From the NCBI RefSeq assembly GCF_017104565.1, contig NZ_JAAGPD010000002.1, positions 248,001 to 312,000 of the forward strand: a stretch of 64,000 bases of DNA. Reading direction: 5' to 3'. Below are positions 9,778 through 21,692 of this stretch, piece by piece. The translations under genes and the position numbers were made by a program. Position 1 is the first letter of the stretch. Every line of letters starts with the position of its first letter. The notes below the pieces were generated by a model. That model ran no database searches. It was not told the origin of the DNA and saw only the letters and a program-made list of their open reading frames with translations. The stretch is from Paraburkholderia sp. Tr-20389 (lineage in GTDB: Bacteria; Pseudomonadota; Gammaproteobacteria; Burkholderiales; Burkholderiaceae).

Positions 9778-10329
9778 TCAATCTCCATCCGGCACTCCCG
9801 CATCAGACGGGATCGCGGCGCCACCTTGGCCAGGCATGAGGCCCGGCGTGACGCCGACCTGAGGCTCCTCGTATAAGTCCTGATAGTTCGGATCGGTGTA
9901 ACGGTAATAGTCCTGTGGAAAGTACTTTTTATGCGCCTCAGAACCCAATGCCAGACCGAGGTGTGCAATCAGTTTGCAGCCACATTCGCTGCGATGCCCC
10001 ATCATCGCGACAGGACGCCCATCGGCAGTCCAACGCGGGTCGCCTTCGATAATCTGATTGATACCGTGCGCATAGGGGGTAAGTATTGGACATTGGACCA
10101 GATCTCCCTTTCTGACGATGCCATGTCCGAACAGTTTGACGGTATCCGATCCGGTAATCACCAATCCCCAGTGATCCGTTATGTCGCCGACGAGGATGAG
10201 CCTCCGATGCGAGGCATTGATCACCAGATGACTGTGCGGAAGTTCCTGGCTCGTGGGCGGGTCCGCAGGCTTATTGGGTCCTGTTCCGTCAGGTTTGGCA
10301 CTGCTCGACCCCTCTGGCACTGACGCCAT
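9778..10329 (-). CDS. PAAR domain-containing protein
   Basis: A 183-residue protein transcribed towards the DUF4150 gene. The middle (about residues 35-115) reads as a PAAR fold: LVGDITDHWGLVITGSD, GHGIVRKGDLVQCPI, and GRPVAMMGHRSECGCKLI. N- and C-terminal ends are Pro/Gly/Ser-rich and probably disordered. The start is well supported by AAAGGAGG seven bases before the ATG. No toxin domain is evident in the C-terminal 60 residues, although DYYRYTDPNYQDLYEE is an unassigned segment. Its own promoter region (10330-10380) is AT-rich, so it is expressed apart from the tss operon. Confidence 0.75.
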   Translation of the reverse strand: MASVPEGSSSAKPDGTGPNKPADPPTSQELPHSHLVINASHRRLILVGDITDHWGLVITGSDTVKLFGHGIVRKGDLVQCPILTPYAHGINQIIEGDPRWTADGRPVAMMGHRSECGCKLIAHLGLALGSEAHKKYFPQDYYRYTDPNYQDLYEEPQVGVTPGLMPGQGGAAIPSDAGVPDGD

Positions 10330-13062
<2,733 letters not shown>

Positions 13063-13075
13063 AACGCTGAAACAA

Positions 13076-13110
13076 TCGCGCGGCAGTGCGGGAACTCCAT
13101 TGCCGCGCGA
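13076..13110. terminator. Stem-loop after katG
   Basis: TCGCGCGGCA and TGCCGCGCGA form a perfect 10-bp stem around a 15-base loop, 13 bases after the katG stop. There is no T-run, so it may be a weak or factor-assisted terminator, or an RNA-stabilising hairpin. Confidence 0.45.
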
Positions 13111-13242
13111 ATCCCGACGTTCGACGCACGGTGCGATTGCCGTTCACGCGGCATCGCGCCGTTTTGTTTTTGCACTGGATGCGCAACCCGTCACGCCCAC
13201 GTTCCGGAACCTGAGGCGGCCCGGCGGCGCTTGTAACGATGT

Positions 13243-13458
13243 CTACACGCAATGCTCGTCGATCCACTCCTTGGCCCACTCCGTTGCGAAGGTGATCGCT
13301 TCTTTTCCATCCACGAAGTGTCCCGGCACCTGGAACTCGTATGTCTCCGCGGAAATGTCTTCGGCACCCGGCCGATAGATGCGCACATTGGCGACCACAT
13401 TGCCGTCCGCGACGCCTGCCGTTACGCCGAGGGTGCAAGATGAATAGGTTATCTCCAT
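13243..13458 (-). CDS. Small hypothetical protein, 71 residues
   Basis: A short protein starting MEITYSSCTLGV and ending WAKEWIDEHCV, transcribed towards katG. The ATG at 13458 has AGGGAGC upstream, which supports this start over a longer open frame reaching 13779, whose extra N-terminus looks non-coding. The sequence suggests a small alpha/beta domain, with alternating beta-type residues (NVVANVRIYRP) followed by an amphipathic C-terminal helix. It has no signal peptide or membrane segment. I do not recognise the family, and nothing in the context assigns a role. Confidence 0.7.
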   Translation of the reverse strand: MEITYSSCTLGVTAGVADGNVVANVRIYRPGAEDISAETYEFQVPGHFVDGKEAITFATEWAKEWIDEHCV

Positions 13459-13901
13459 GTTTGTGCTCCCTGGGTTCGTCGATGAGGTTGTCATGCGAGC
13501 GCATTGGACTCTGGCCAACGCTTCAGCAATCGACATGCCATTGGGCGACGGTACGAACCGCTTGCGGCACGACCGCTCGCAACTGGCTGCCGTGAATGCA
13601 TGCGGTGTTCCAAAAGGAAGGCGGCGACGCAGACGACAGCAGGTCTGTACGAAAGCGACGCGTTCCGGCTGGCTTCTGTCTTCATGCGTCTGGAGATAAA
13701 AGCAGCTGCGGTTCAGTCGAATAGTGGCCTTCGGGCAACGAGAAGCAAGGCGTAGTTGTCTCTTCGCTTGCACATGCAATTTTGCACCGCTACCATGAAA
13801 CCATATATACGGTTTTCAACAAGGCGGAAGCGGGCTGACCACATCACCCGGAGACCACACCGCAATACATCATTCGGCCTGCGCGGCAAAGGGGGCGCAT
13901 C
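13459..13901. other. Intergenic region before phoU with small inverted repeats
   Basis: About 440 bases without a convincing gene. Two small inverted repeats lie near phoU: TTGCACATGCAA at 13768-13779 and GAAACC-N8-GGTTTTC at about 13797-13817, the latter around an AT-rich centre (ATATATAC). They may be promoter or operator elements for phoU; no Pho-box repeat was evident. Confidence 0.4.
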
Positions 13902-14609
13902 ATGTCCGACAAGCATCTCTCGAGTCAGTTCGACGCTGCGCTCAACATGCTCTCCACTCATCTGCTGGCCATGGGCGGCATGGTCGAAAGGCAGATTACC
14001 CGCTGCCTGACGCTGCTCGACGACTACGATCCCGCGCTGGTTCAAGAAATCCGCGACAGCGAACGCGAGCTCAACGCCCTCGAAATCGAAATCGACGAAG
14101 AGATCCATCGCGTCATTGCACGCCGGCAGCCTGCCGCACGCGATCTGCGTCTGCTGATGGCAATGTCGAAATGCGTGACCAATCTCGAACGCATGGGCGA
14201 TGAAGCGCGCAAGATCTCGAAGCGTTTGCGGCGCATCGACGAAAACGGCGGCACATCTGTCATCCCGCTGGCCGAACTGCGCAGCTCCGGCGAAATGGCG
14301 GCGTCCGTGCTGCACCGCGTGCTCGATGCGTTCGCGCGCATGGACGCCGTCGCCGCCGCGCAGATCGTGCGAGACGACAAGGCCATCGACGAGGCCTTCC
14401 GCGCATTCGTCCGCAGGCTCGTGACACAGATGAGCGAGTCGCCCCACACCGTTTCCATCGCACTCGAGTATCTGTTCATTGCGAAAGCGCTCGAGCGAAT
14501 CGGCGATCATGCGAAGAATATCGCTGAATTTGTCGTATTCGTCGTGAAAGGCCGGGATGTGCGCCACATTCCGCTTGGCGAACTCGAACGCGAGGCGTTG
14601 GCCAACTGA
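13902..14609 (+). CDS. phoU: Phosphate-signalling protein PhoU
   Basis: PhoU links the Pst phosphate importer to the PhoR-PhoB system and represses the Pho response when phosphate is plentiful. The 235-residue protein contains the two expected three-helix repeats, each with a metal-binding helix: NLERMGDEARKIS in the first half and ALERIGDHAKNIAEF in the second. The ATG at 13902 follows AAAGGGGG. In many relatives phoU lies between pstSCAB and phoB; here none of those genes is nearby, so this may be a second or relocated copy. Confidence 0.93.
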   Translation: MSDKHLSSQFDAALNMLSTHLLAMGGMVERQITRCLTLLDDYDPALVQEIRDSERELNALEIEIDEEIHRVIARRQPAARDLRLLMAMSKCVTNLERMGDEARKISKRLRRIDENGGTSVIPLAELRSSGEMAASVLHRVLDAFARMDAVAAAQIVRDDKAIDEAFRAFVRRLVTQMSESPHTVSIALEYLFIAKALERIGDHAKNIAEFVVFVVKGRDVRHIPLGELEREALAN

Positions 14610-14813
14610 GCGCACAGCATTTGCCGTACCACGTCTTGCGGATGCCGACACGACATGTCGTTCGGTGGGTAAAGGGTACAAATTACCTTCTGCCGATACC
14701 GGCGAAGCGTGGTCGCGCCGCCGATGCATCGGGATTTCACGCGGCACGAACGGGACTCGCGAATCAGGAATACGCGATGCACATATGCACTCATCGAACC
14801 CAGGAATATTTCG

Positions 14814-15434
14814 ATGAGCCGCGTATTACTGGTCGACGATGATGCGAATGTGCGTGACGCACTCGGCGCGGTGCTCGACGGCGCGGGCCACGACGTCACC
14901 ATCGCGCACGACGGCAGGGAAGCGGTTCGTCTGGCATTCGTGACCCATCCGCAGGTGATCGTATCGGACGTCATGATGCCTACGATGAATGGCCCCGATA
15001 TGGTACGCAGAATCAGATCGATGCCTGCTTTTCAGAAAGTGCCCGTCATTCTGATGTCGGCGATGGTGACTACACCATCCGTCCCCGTCGTTGCGATGCT
15101 CCGCAAACCATTCCCTCCTGAGAAACTGCTGGAACTGCTCGACGGCGTGGGTCGGATCTCCGAAGACGCAGAGGCGCACGAAGACGAAAACGTCTGCCGC
15201 GAAGGTGCGTGTCAGGAGCGCATCCGCCGCAGTATCGAACTCGCCGATGCACAGGGGAGACGCGTGCAGAAGCTTCGTAGCCTCGGCGTCGACACGCGCG
15301 TTGCAGAGGAATTGCACGATTGCATGCAGGGGAGCGTCGCCGCGCTTGTCGAATTCGAGTGCAGTTGTCATTGCAGCAAGCCGTTACTGAATTTTTCGGG
15401 TAAAGGGCATAACGCGCCGTCTCCGCACCACTGA
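14814..15434 (+). CDS. Response regulator receiver protein with Cys-containing C-terminal tail
   Basis: The first 120 residues form a CheY-type receiver: acidic pocket DDD at 8-10, phosphoacceptor Asp52, switch Ser82 and Lys98. The last 95 residues match no output domain I know; they contain six cysteines including CREGAC and ECSCHC near the end. That pattern could bind metal or form disulfides. There is no DNA-binding domain, and no histidine kinase gene lies beside it. The ATG at 14814 has AGGA eight bases upstream; the open frame runs further upstream but without a good start. It is 204 bases after phoU on the same strand. Confidence 0.85.
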   Translation: MSRVLLVDDDANVRDALGAVLDGAGHDVTIAHDGREAVRLAFVTHPQVIVSDVMMPTMNGPDMVRRIRSMPAFQKVPVILMSAMVTTPSVPVVAMLRKPFPPEKLLELLDGVGRISEDAEAHEDENVCREGACQERIRRSIELADAQGRRVQKLRSLGVDTRVAEELHDCMQGSVAALVEFECSCHCSKPLLNFSGKGHNAPSPHH

Positions 15435-15642
15435 TCCGTCAACGCACGCAAACGTCGCATTTGCGGCACACAGCGTCTGCGTCATTCATCCATGCATCGA
15501 TCTGTCCGCGATAACGAACACGGCGCGCGCGAGCGTCGCAGGAAAGCACCGTGACGCATATGGATAGCAAGATTGCTTCCTTGTCCTGACGTGTTGCGTC
15601 GACAAGAATGAGCGCTCAACAACGACGACTCCGCTCATTCCC

Positions 15643-16452
15643 ATGTCGAAAGCTCCCAGCCTGCAACTCGATTCCGCCACGCTCGCCGATGAATACGATC
15701 GTCTCGGCATCCGCCAGTTCAACCACGGTCTGCAACTGCTCGACGCGCTCAGCCTGCGTGAAGGCGAGCGCGTGCTCGACATCGGTTGCGGCACGGGGCG
15801 CTTGACGGAATCGGCTGCGCAGCGCGTCGGCGTACAAGGCGACGTACTCGGCATCGATCCGTTGCCGCTGCGCGTCGAGCGTGCGCTGCAACGCGCGCAA
15901 GGGCAGTTCGCGGCGCGTGTCGGCCGCGCGGAACAACTCGCGGATATCGCCGACGCGCACTTCGATGTGGTCTATCTGAACAGCGTGATTCACTGGATAC
16001 CGGACCAGCCGCAAGCGTTGCGCGAAGCGTGGCGCGTACTCAAGCCCGGCGGCCGTCTCGGCTTCACGACGATGCCCGCAGACGTGCCACACGATCTGCA
16101 TCGCGTGCTGCATACGCTGATCGTCGATGACCCGCAGTCGCCACGCGCGGAGATCGGCGCGCCGAACAAGCTCACGCGCGACAGCGCCGCAAGCCTGTTG
16201 TCGTCGGTGGGCTTCGAACTGACACTCAACGAAATCCGCACATTCGACGATGCCTTCGATAACGTCGACGACGTGCTGACGTTCAGCCGCGCAAGCTCGT
16301 TCGGCAACTTCCTGTCGTCATTGGACGAACCGCATATCGCACGGTTGCGCGAGCGCCTCGCCACAGCGCTCGAAGCGCATCGCGGACCGCGTGGCCTGCA
16401 ACTGACGCGCCGCATGATCTTCGTGACCGGACGCAAACCGCTTGCGCATTGA
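15643..16452 (+). CDS. Class I SAM-dependent methyltransferase
   Basis: A 269-residue methyltransferase. Motif I is VLDIGCGTGRLTE (about residues 44-56), followed by LGIDPLPLRVERA and the later FDVVYLNSVIHWIPD and WRVLKPGGRLGFTTMP. The substrate is not predictable from sequence; the fold resembles UbiE-type enzymes. It lies 52 bases upstream of the sulfonate-type importer genes on the same strand, so it may be co-expressed and act on a sulfur compound or a metabolite released from one, but that is inference. Confidence 0.85.
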   Translation: MSKAPSLQLDSATLADEYDRLGIRQFNHGLQLLDALSLREGERVLDIGCGTGRLTESAAQRVGVQGDVLGIDPLPLRVERALQRAQGQFAARVGRAEQLADIADAHFDVVYLNSVIHWIPDQPQALREAWRVLKPGGRLGFTTMPADVPHDLHRVLHTLIVDDPQSPRAEIGAPNKLTRDSAASLLSSVGFELTLNEIRTFDDAFDNVDDVLTFSRASSFGNFLSSLDEPHIARLRERLATALEAHRGPRGLQLTRRMIFVTGRKPLAH

Positions 16453-16504
16453 AATTCCGCTGCTTGCGCTGCCCACTCTCCCGACCGCAATCCACACTCA
16501 TTCA

Positions 16505-17587
16505 ATGGCCAATCGAATCCGACGTACCTTCACGCTCGTGAAGTCCGTTCTGCTCGCGACCGCGCTCGCTTTCACCGTGCCGCAAGCACACGCAGACAAA
16601 CCCGCCGTGATCCGCATCGGCGTCGCGCAACAAGGCGCGGGCGATCCGCCCACGTTCGGCGGCTCGCCCGCTGCGACCGTGCAGCAATTGCAACTGGTCG
16701 AAAAGGAATTCGCCGCCGACGGCATCAAAGTCGAATGGCTGTTCTTCAAGGGCGCGGGCCCCGCCGTCAACGAAGCGATCGCCGACAAATCGCTCGACTT
16801 CGCGTTTCAGGGCGATCTGCCTTCCGTGCTGGGTCGCGCGAACGGACTCAAGACGCGCATCCTGCTCGAATCCGGCGTGCGCGTCGGCGTGAAGATCGCC
16901 GTGCCGCCCGACTCGTCCGTGCAGTCCGTGAAAGATCTGAAGGGCCGGCGCGTGTCGATCTTTCGCGGCACCAATCTGCAACTCGTCGCGGACAACGTGC
17001 TCGCCGCCAACCAGCTCGACGAACGCGACCTGCGCGTGATCAATCTCGATTCCGCGAGTTCGCTGGCCGCGTTGTCGTCGAAGGGCATCGACGCGTCGGT
17101 CAACGACTATCACCTCTACAAGCTGCGCGACCAGGGTCTCGCGAAGATCATCTACGAATCGCAAAAGGACGGGCCGCAATTCACGCGTCAGTCGCATCTG
17201 CTCGTGCTCGATGACTTCGACCGCGCGCATCCCGACATCGTGCAACGGGTGGTGAATGCGTTCGTCAAAGGCGCGCAATGGTCGTCCGACGAAGCGAACC
17301 GCGACGCGCTCTTCAAGCTATGGGCGAAGAGCGGCGTGAGCTATGCATCGTGGCAGGCCGAGTTCGCCGATCAACCGTTGAAGTCGCGCAATTCGCCACT
17401 CGTCGATCCGTTCATCGTCGCGCGCTACAAGGCCGTGGCGAGCGATGCGCTCAAGCTCAAGCTGATCCGCCAGCCCGTCGAAGTCGACGGCTGGTTCGAG
17501 ACGCGCTACCTGGACAACGCGCTGCGCGCGCAGTCGCTCGAACACTACTGGACGCGCTACGACGCGCAGGGCAAACCGCTCGGTTGA
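16505..17587 (+). CDS. ssuA: Sulfonate-type ABC transporter substrate-binding protein
   Basis: A periplasmic binding protein of the SsuA/TauA/nitrate type, 360 residues, expected to capture alkanesulfonates or related organosulfur compounds. A signal peptide covers about residues 1-31, ending VPQAHA. The mature part has the family pattern IRIGVAQQGAG, then DFAFQGDLPSVLGRANG and DLKGRRVSIFRGTN. The ATG at 16505 was chosen because it gives a clean signal peptide; the frame is open 63 bases upstream. The first gene of an SsuABC-like importer; the specific ligand is uncertain, so the symbol is by family only. Confidence 0.85.
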   Translation: MANRIRRTFTLVKSVLLATALAFTVPQAHADKPAVIRIGVAQQGAGDPPTFGGSPAATVQQLQLVEKEFAADGIKVEWLFFKGAGPAVNEAIADKSLDFAFQGDLPSVLGRANGLKTRILLESGVRVGVKIAVPPDSSVQSVKDLKGRRVSIFRGTNLQLVADNVLAANQLDERDLRVINLDSASSLAALSSKGIDASVNDYHLYKLRDQGLAKIIYESQKDGPQFTRQSHLLVLDDFDRAHPDIVQRVVNAFVKGAQWSSDEANRDALFKLWAKSGVSYASWQAEFADQPLKSRNSPLVDPFIVARYKAVASDALKLKLIRQPVEVDGWFETRYLDNALRAQSLEHYWTRYDAQGKPLG

Positions 17588-17598
17588 CGGAGGCCGCA

Positions 17599-18456
17599 AT
17601 GAGCAAGGCGATAGACCAGTGGTCAGCAATCTCGAAGCGCGCCACGCACAGCACGGCAAGCGGCGCATCGGATACCTCACAGCGGCGCGTGCGAGCCGTC
17701 GCGTGGCATCTCGCGCCGTGGCTGCTGCCCGCCGCGCTGTTCACGCTGTGGAGCGTCGGCTGCGCGCGCGGCTGGATCGCGCCGCAAATTCTTCCGCCGC
17801 CGCAGCAGGTGTTCGACACGCTGCGTGAACTCGCGGCGAGCGGCGATCTCGTGCATCACACGCTCGTCAGCCTGCAACGGGTTCTCGTCGGTTTCGGCGT
17901 GGGCACGCTCGCCGGGCTGCTGATCGGTGCCGCATTGGGTCTGTCGCGTACCGTCGAAGCCTACGTGCTGCCCGCGTTCAATGCGCTCGTGCAGATTCCC
18001 GTGCTCGGCTGGTTGCCGTTTTTGCTGCTGCTCGTCGGTGTCGGCGAGCCGCTCAAGTACATCCTGATCGCGCATGCCGCGCTGGTGCCCGTCACGTTAA
18101 GCACGATGCAAGGCGTGCGCAACACGCCCACGTCGCTCGATGAGGTTGCACGCGTGTTCGGCTACAGCCGCTGGCAGCGCGTCGTGCGGATCGTGTTGCC
18201 CGCCGCCGTGCCGACGCTCGCAACAGGCGTGCGGCTCGCTTTCACGAAGGCGTGGCTCGCGCTCGTCGTAGTCGAACTCGTCGCCTCGTCCGAAGGGCTC
18301 GGCTATCTGATCGTATACGGACGTCAGCTCTTTCAGCTCGACCTGGTGATGGCTTCCGTCGTGATCGTCGGCGCCATCGGTTTTGCGATCAACCGCCTGC
18401 TCGACGCGCTCGAAGCACGGCTGCGGCGCGGCCAACCCTCGGCCTTTCGCGAGTGA
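17599..18456 (+). CDS. ssuC: Sulfonate-type ABC transporter permease (first)
   Basis: A 285-residue inner-membrane permease of the SsuC/TauC family. About six hydrophobic segments are visible, starting with WLLPAALFTLWSVGCARG. The EAA loop that contacts the ATPase is LDEVARVFGYSRWQRVVRIVLPAAVPTLATG. The ATG at 17599 follows GGAGG and is 11 bases after the binding-protein stop. A second, different permease follows, so the channel is probably a heterodimer. Confidence 0.88.
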   Translation: MSKAIDQWSAISKRATHSTASGASDTSQRRVRAVAWHLAPWLLPAALFTLWSVGCARGWIAPQILPPPQQVFDTLRELAASGDLVHHTLVSLQRVLVGFGVGTLAGLLIGAALGLSRTVEAYVLPAFNALVQIPVLGWLPFLLLLVGVGEPLKYILIAHAALVPVTLSTMQGVRNTPTSLDEVARVFGYSRWQRVVRIVLPAAVPTLATGVRLAFTKAWLALVVVELVASSEGLGYLIVYGRQLFQLDLVMASVVIVGAIGFAINRLLDALEARLRRGQPSAFRE

Positions 18457-18479
18457 ATCATTCGATCGGGGAACACGTC

Positions 18480-19379
18480 ATGTCCTTCGCACGTTCGTTG
18501 TCACCATCACGCCTTTTCGCGTCGCGTAACGCAAGCGGTCCGCCGCCATGCAGTTGCGATGTGCCCGTCAAACCATCGCGCAGCGCTGCGTTCAAGAAGC
18601 GTCTTTCGGCGTTCAACTGGCGCGGCCTCGTCCTGCCGCTTGCTGCGTTCGCGGTGTGGTGGATCGTGTCGGCCTTGCATGTCGTGAAGAGCGGCTTGCT
18701 CGTCAGTCCCGTCGACGTCGCACATACCGCATGGCAGCAGATTCAAAGCGGCGCGTTGCTGCGCGCGCTGTCCGCTTCGCTGGCGCGCGAGGCAAGCGGC
18801 TTCGTGATCGGCACGGCGGGTGGCCTGCTGCTCGGCGCGGCGCTCGGCTTCTCGCGCATCGCCACACGCGTCGTCGGTCCGACCTTCGATACGTTCAAGC
18901 AGATTTCGCTGTTCGCGTGGATCCCGCTGATCTCCGTCTGGTTCGGCCTCGGCGACATGGCGAAAGTCGTGTTTCTCTCGCTCGCCGCGCTGCTGCCCGT
19001 CGCCGCGCACACGTGCGACGGCATTCACGCCGTGCCGCCGCGCTATGTCGAAGTGGCGCGCGCGTTCCGCTATTCGCGCTTGCAGATGGCGCGCTTCGTG
19101 ATTTTGCCCGCCGCGCTGCCGTCGATTTTCACGGGCATCTACCTCGCGTTGATCTACTCGTGGCTCGCGACACTCGGCGCCGAGTATCTGCTCGTCGCGG
19201 GCAGCGGAATCGGCAACACGCTGATCGACGGTAGCGAGCAGTTCAGGATGGATCTCGTGCTGTTCGGGGTCATCGTCGTGGGTCTCACGGGCTGGGCGCT
19301 GAACGCGCTCGCACGAGGCATCGAACGTCGAGTATTCGCGCAGCGCACTCGCCCATCGCGCGAGCGCGCCGCCGCGTGA
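18480..19379 (+). CDS. Sulfonate-type ABC transporter permease (second)
   Basis: A 299-residue permease of the same family as its upstream neighbour but clearly diverged from it. The EAA-type loop reads YVEVARAFRYSRLQMARFVILPAALPSIFTG. A basic, Cys-containing N-terminal extension of about 45 residues precedes the first membrane segment (LVLPLAAFAVWWIVS). The ATG at 18480 is preceded by GGGGAACACGTC. A pair of permeases, where ssu systems of enteric bacteria have one, is common in related sulfur-scavenging loci. Confidence 0.88.
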   Translation: MSFARSLSPSRLFASRNASGPPPCSCDVPVKPSRSAAFKKRLSAFNWRGLVLPLAAFAVWWIVSALHVVKSGLLVSPVDVAHTAWQQIQSGALLRALSASLAREASGFVIGTAGGLLLGAALGFSRIATRVVGPTFDTFKQISLFAWIPLISVWFGLGDMAKVVFLSLAALLPVAAHTCDGIHAVPPRYVEVARAFRYSRLQMARFVILPAALPSIFTGIYLALIYSWLATLGAEYLLVAGSGIGNTLIDGSEQFRMDLVLFGVIVVGLTGWALNALARGIERRVFAQRTRPSRERAAA

Positions 19380-19405
19380 CGCAAACACTTCATCAGGTAA
19401 CACAT

Positions 19406-20263
19406 ATGACAACGACAGTTTCCGAAGGCATCCGCATTCGTGGCGTCAGCAAACGCTACACGCAACAGGGCGAGGCAACCGGCACGCTGCTCGTGCTCGA
19501 CGACATTTCACTCGATATCGCGCAAGGCGAATTCATCAGCGTGCTCGGCGCGAGCGGTTGCGGCAAGTCGACGCTGCTGCGTCTGGTCGCGGGACTCGAC
19601 AGCGACTATCGCGGCGACATCAGCGTCGATGGCGAGCGTGTGCGCGACACGTCGCTCGAACGCGGCATCGTGTTTCAGGATCACCGGCTGTTTCCGTGGC
19701 TGACCGCATCGCAGAACATTCTCGCCGCGTTGCGCAACGCGCCGCTTTCGCAGCAGCAAAAGCGCGAGGCCGTCGCCGAGCATGTCGCGCTCGTCGGTCT
19801 GGAAGGTTTCGAGAATGCGTATCCGCATCAGTTGTCGGGCGGGATGGCGCAGCGCGTCGCGATTGCCCGAGGGCTCGTCAACCGGCCCCGCGTGCTGCTG
19901 CTCGACGAACCGTTCGGCGCACTCGACGCGCTCACGCGCGGCCGTCTGCAAAACGAGTTGCAGCGCATCTGGCAGCACGAACGGATCACGATGATTCTCG
20001 TCACGCACGACGTCGACGAGGCGATCTACCTTGGCGATCGCGTCGTCACGATGGCGCCGCGTCCCGGCCGCGTGAAGCGTATCGCGCAGATCGATCTGCC
20101 GCGTCCGCGCGAGCGCAGCGATACGCGTTTTGTGCAATTGCGCGAGCAGATACTGGCCGACTTCACCGAGCGGCCGGCGTCCGCCCCAAACGACACGCCC
20201 CGCAACGGTCATAGCGCAACCATGCATGAACCGCGCATCGGCGAATGGCGTCTAGCCTGGTGA
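19406..20263 (+). CDS. ssuB: Sulfonate-type ABC transporter ATP-binding protein
   Basis: The ATPase that powers the importer, 285 residues. Walker A is GASGCGKST, the Q-loop lies in GIVFQDHRLFPW, the signature is LSGGMAQRVAIARGL and Walker B is VLLLDEPFGALDALT, with the switch His in LVTHDVDEA. The ATG at 19406 is preceded by AGGTAA; a GTG at 19376 overlapping the permease stop is an alternative start. The last 40 residues are a variable tail. It shares a strand and tight spacing with the binding protein and permeases. Confidence 0.9.
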   Translation: MTTTVSEGIRIRGVSKRYTQQGEATGTLLVLDDISLDIAQGEFISVLGASGCGKSTLLRLVAGLDSDYRGDISVDGERVRDTSLERGIVFQDHRLFPWLTASQNILAALRNAPLSQQQKREAVAEHVALVGLEGFENAYPHQLSGGMAQRVAIARGLVNRPRVLLLDEPFGALDALTRGRLQNELQRIWQHERITMILVTHDVDEAIYLGDRVVTMAPRPGRVKRIAQIDLPRPRERSDTRFVQLREQILADFTERPASAPNDTPRNGHSATMHEPRIGEWRLAW

Positions 20264-20312
20264 CATCCGAAGCAAAACCCGAGTTCTTTCGACGTCGATC
20301 AAGGACACTACA

Positions 20313-21683
20313 GTGAGCGAAGCACGACCCCATCAACGACAGATCAGCCTCGGCGCGTTCCTGATGGAAACGGGACACCACATCGCCGCCTGGCGTCATC
20401 CCGACACGCACGCGACTGGCGGCCTCGACTTCGCGCACTATGCGGAACTCGCGCAGATCGCGGAGCGCGCAAAGTTCGATGCGATCTTTTTCGCCGACAG
20501 CGTCAGCGTGCGCGACACGAATCTTCCTTCGCTATCGCGCACGGCGCGTGCCGATCATTTCGAGCCGTTGACGCTGCTGTCCGCGCTCTCCGTCGTCACG
20601 AAGCACATCGGCCTGATCGCCACCGTCTCCACGACCTTCAACGAGCCGTACAACGTGGCGCGCAAGTTCGCCTCGCTCGATCATCTGAGCGGCGGCCGCT
20701 CGGGCTGGAATCTGGTCACGTCGAGCACCGAAACGGAAGCGCACAACTTCGGCTTCGACCGGCATCCCGACCACGCGCAGCGCTACGAGCGCGCGAAGGA
20801 ATTTCACGACGTGGTGACGGGCCTGTGGGACAGCTGGGACGACGACGCGTTCATCCGTGACAAGGAAAGCGGCGTCTACTTCGATGCCGACAAGCTGCAT
20901 GTGCTCGAACATCGCGGCAAGCACTTCAAGGTACGCGGACCGTTGAACGTCGCGCGTTCGCCGCAGGGACGGCCCGTCGTGATTCAGGCGGGCGCGTCCG
21001 ACGCGGGCAAGGAACTCGCCGCACAGACGGCGGAAGTGATCTTCGTCGCACATCAGACGCTGGACGAAGCGAAGGCCTTCTATCGCGACGTGAAAGGCCG
21101 GCTCGCGCGCTATGGCCGTCGCCCCGAGCATCTGAAGATCATGCCCGGCATCTTTCCCGTGATCGGCAGAACGCAGCAGGAAGCACAAGACAAATTCGAC
21201 GCGTTGCAGAACCTGATTCATCCGACCGTCGGCCTGTCGTTGCTGTCGAACATGTCGGGCGGCATCGATCTGTCGAAGTATCCCGTCGACGGTCCCGTGC
21301 CCGAACTGCCCGAGACCAATGGCGGCAAGAGCCGGCAGCGGCTGCTGCTCGATCTCGCCCGGCGCGACAATCTGACGATACGCCAGCTATATTTGCGCAT
21401 TGCCGGCGCACGCGGACATCAGCAGGTGATCGGCACGCCGCAGAGCATCGCGGACCAGTTGCAGCAATGGTTCGAAGAAGAAGGCGCCGATGGCTTCAAC
21501 ATCATGTCGCCGTGGCTGCCCGGCGGACTGAGCGAATTCGCCGAACTCGTCGTGCCCGAGTTGCAGCGTCGCGGCCTGTTCCGCACGGAGTATTCCGGCA
21601 ATACGCTGCGCGACCATCTCGGACTGCCGCGACCGAAGAATCAGTTCGCGGCTCAAGAAACGCCGGTTGCGCAGACTGCCTGA
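20313..21683 (+). CDS. LLM-class flavin-dependent monooxygenase (NtaA/SnaA/DszA type)
   Basis: A 456-residue FMNH2-dependent monooxygenase of the NtaA/SnaA/DszA/DmoA branch, related to SsuD. Supporting segments are GAFLMETGHHIAAWRHP, FDAIFFADSV, and LDHLSGGRSGWNLVTSS with FGFDRHPDHAQRYERAKEF. Such enzymes use reduced flavin and oxygen to cleave C-S or C-N bonds. Its position right after a sulfonate-type importer and opposite a sulfite dehydrogenase suggests release of sulfite from an organosulfur substrate. The start is GTG at 20313 with AAGGA upstream. No partner flavin reductase gene is in the window. Confidence 0.88.
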   Translation: MSEARPHQRQISLGAFLMETGHHIAAWRHPDTHATGGLDFAHYAELAQIAERAKFDAIFFADSVSVRDTNLPSLSRTARADHFEPLTLLSALSVVTKHIGLIATVSTTFNEPYNVARKFASLDHLSGGRSGWNLVTSSTETEAHNFGFDRHPDHAQRYERAKEFHDVVTGLWDSWDDDAFIRDKESGVYFDADKLHVLEHRGKHFKVRGPLNVARSPQGRPVVIQAGASDAGKELAAQTAEVIFVAHQTLDEAKAFYRDVKGRLARYGRRPEHLKIMPGIFPVIGRTQQEAQDKFDALQNLIHPTVGLSLLSNMSGGIDLSKYPVDGPVPELPETNGGKSRQRLLLDLARRDNLTIRQLYLRIAGARGHQQVIGTPQSIADQLQQWFEEEGADGFNIMSPWLPGGLSEFAELVVPELQRRGLFRTEYSGNTLRDHLGLPRPKNQFAAQETPVAQTA

Positions 21684-21692
21684 TCTCAATCT

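Noticed and set aside
13459-13779. N-terminal extension of the 71-residue protein
   Set aside because: The extra residues are Arg/Cys-rich shadow-like sequence, and the ATG at 13458 has a good ribosome-binding site.
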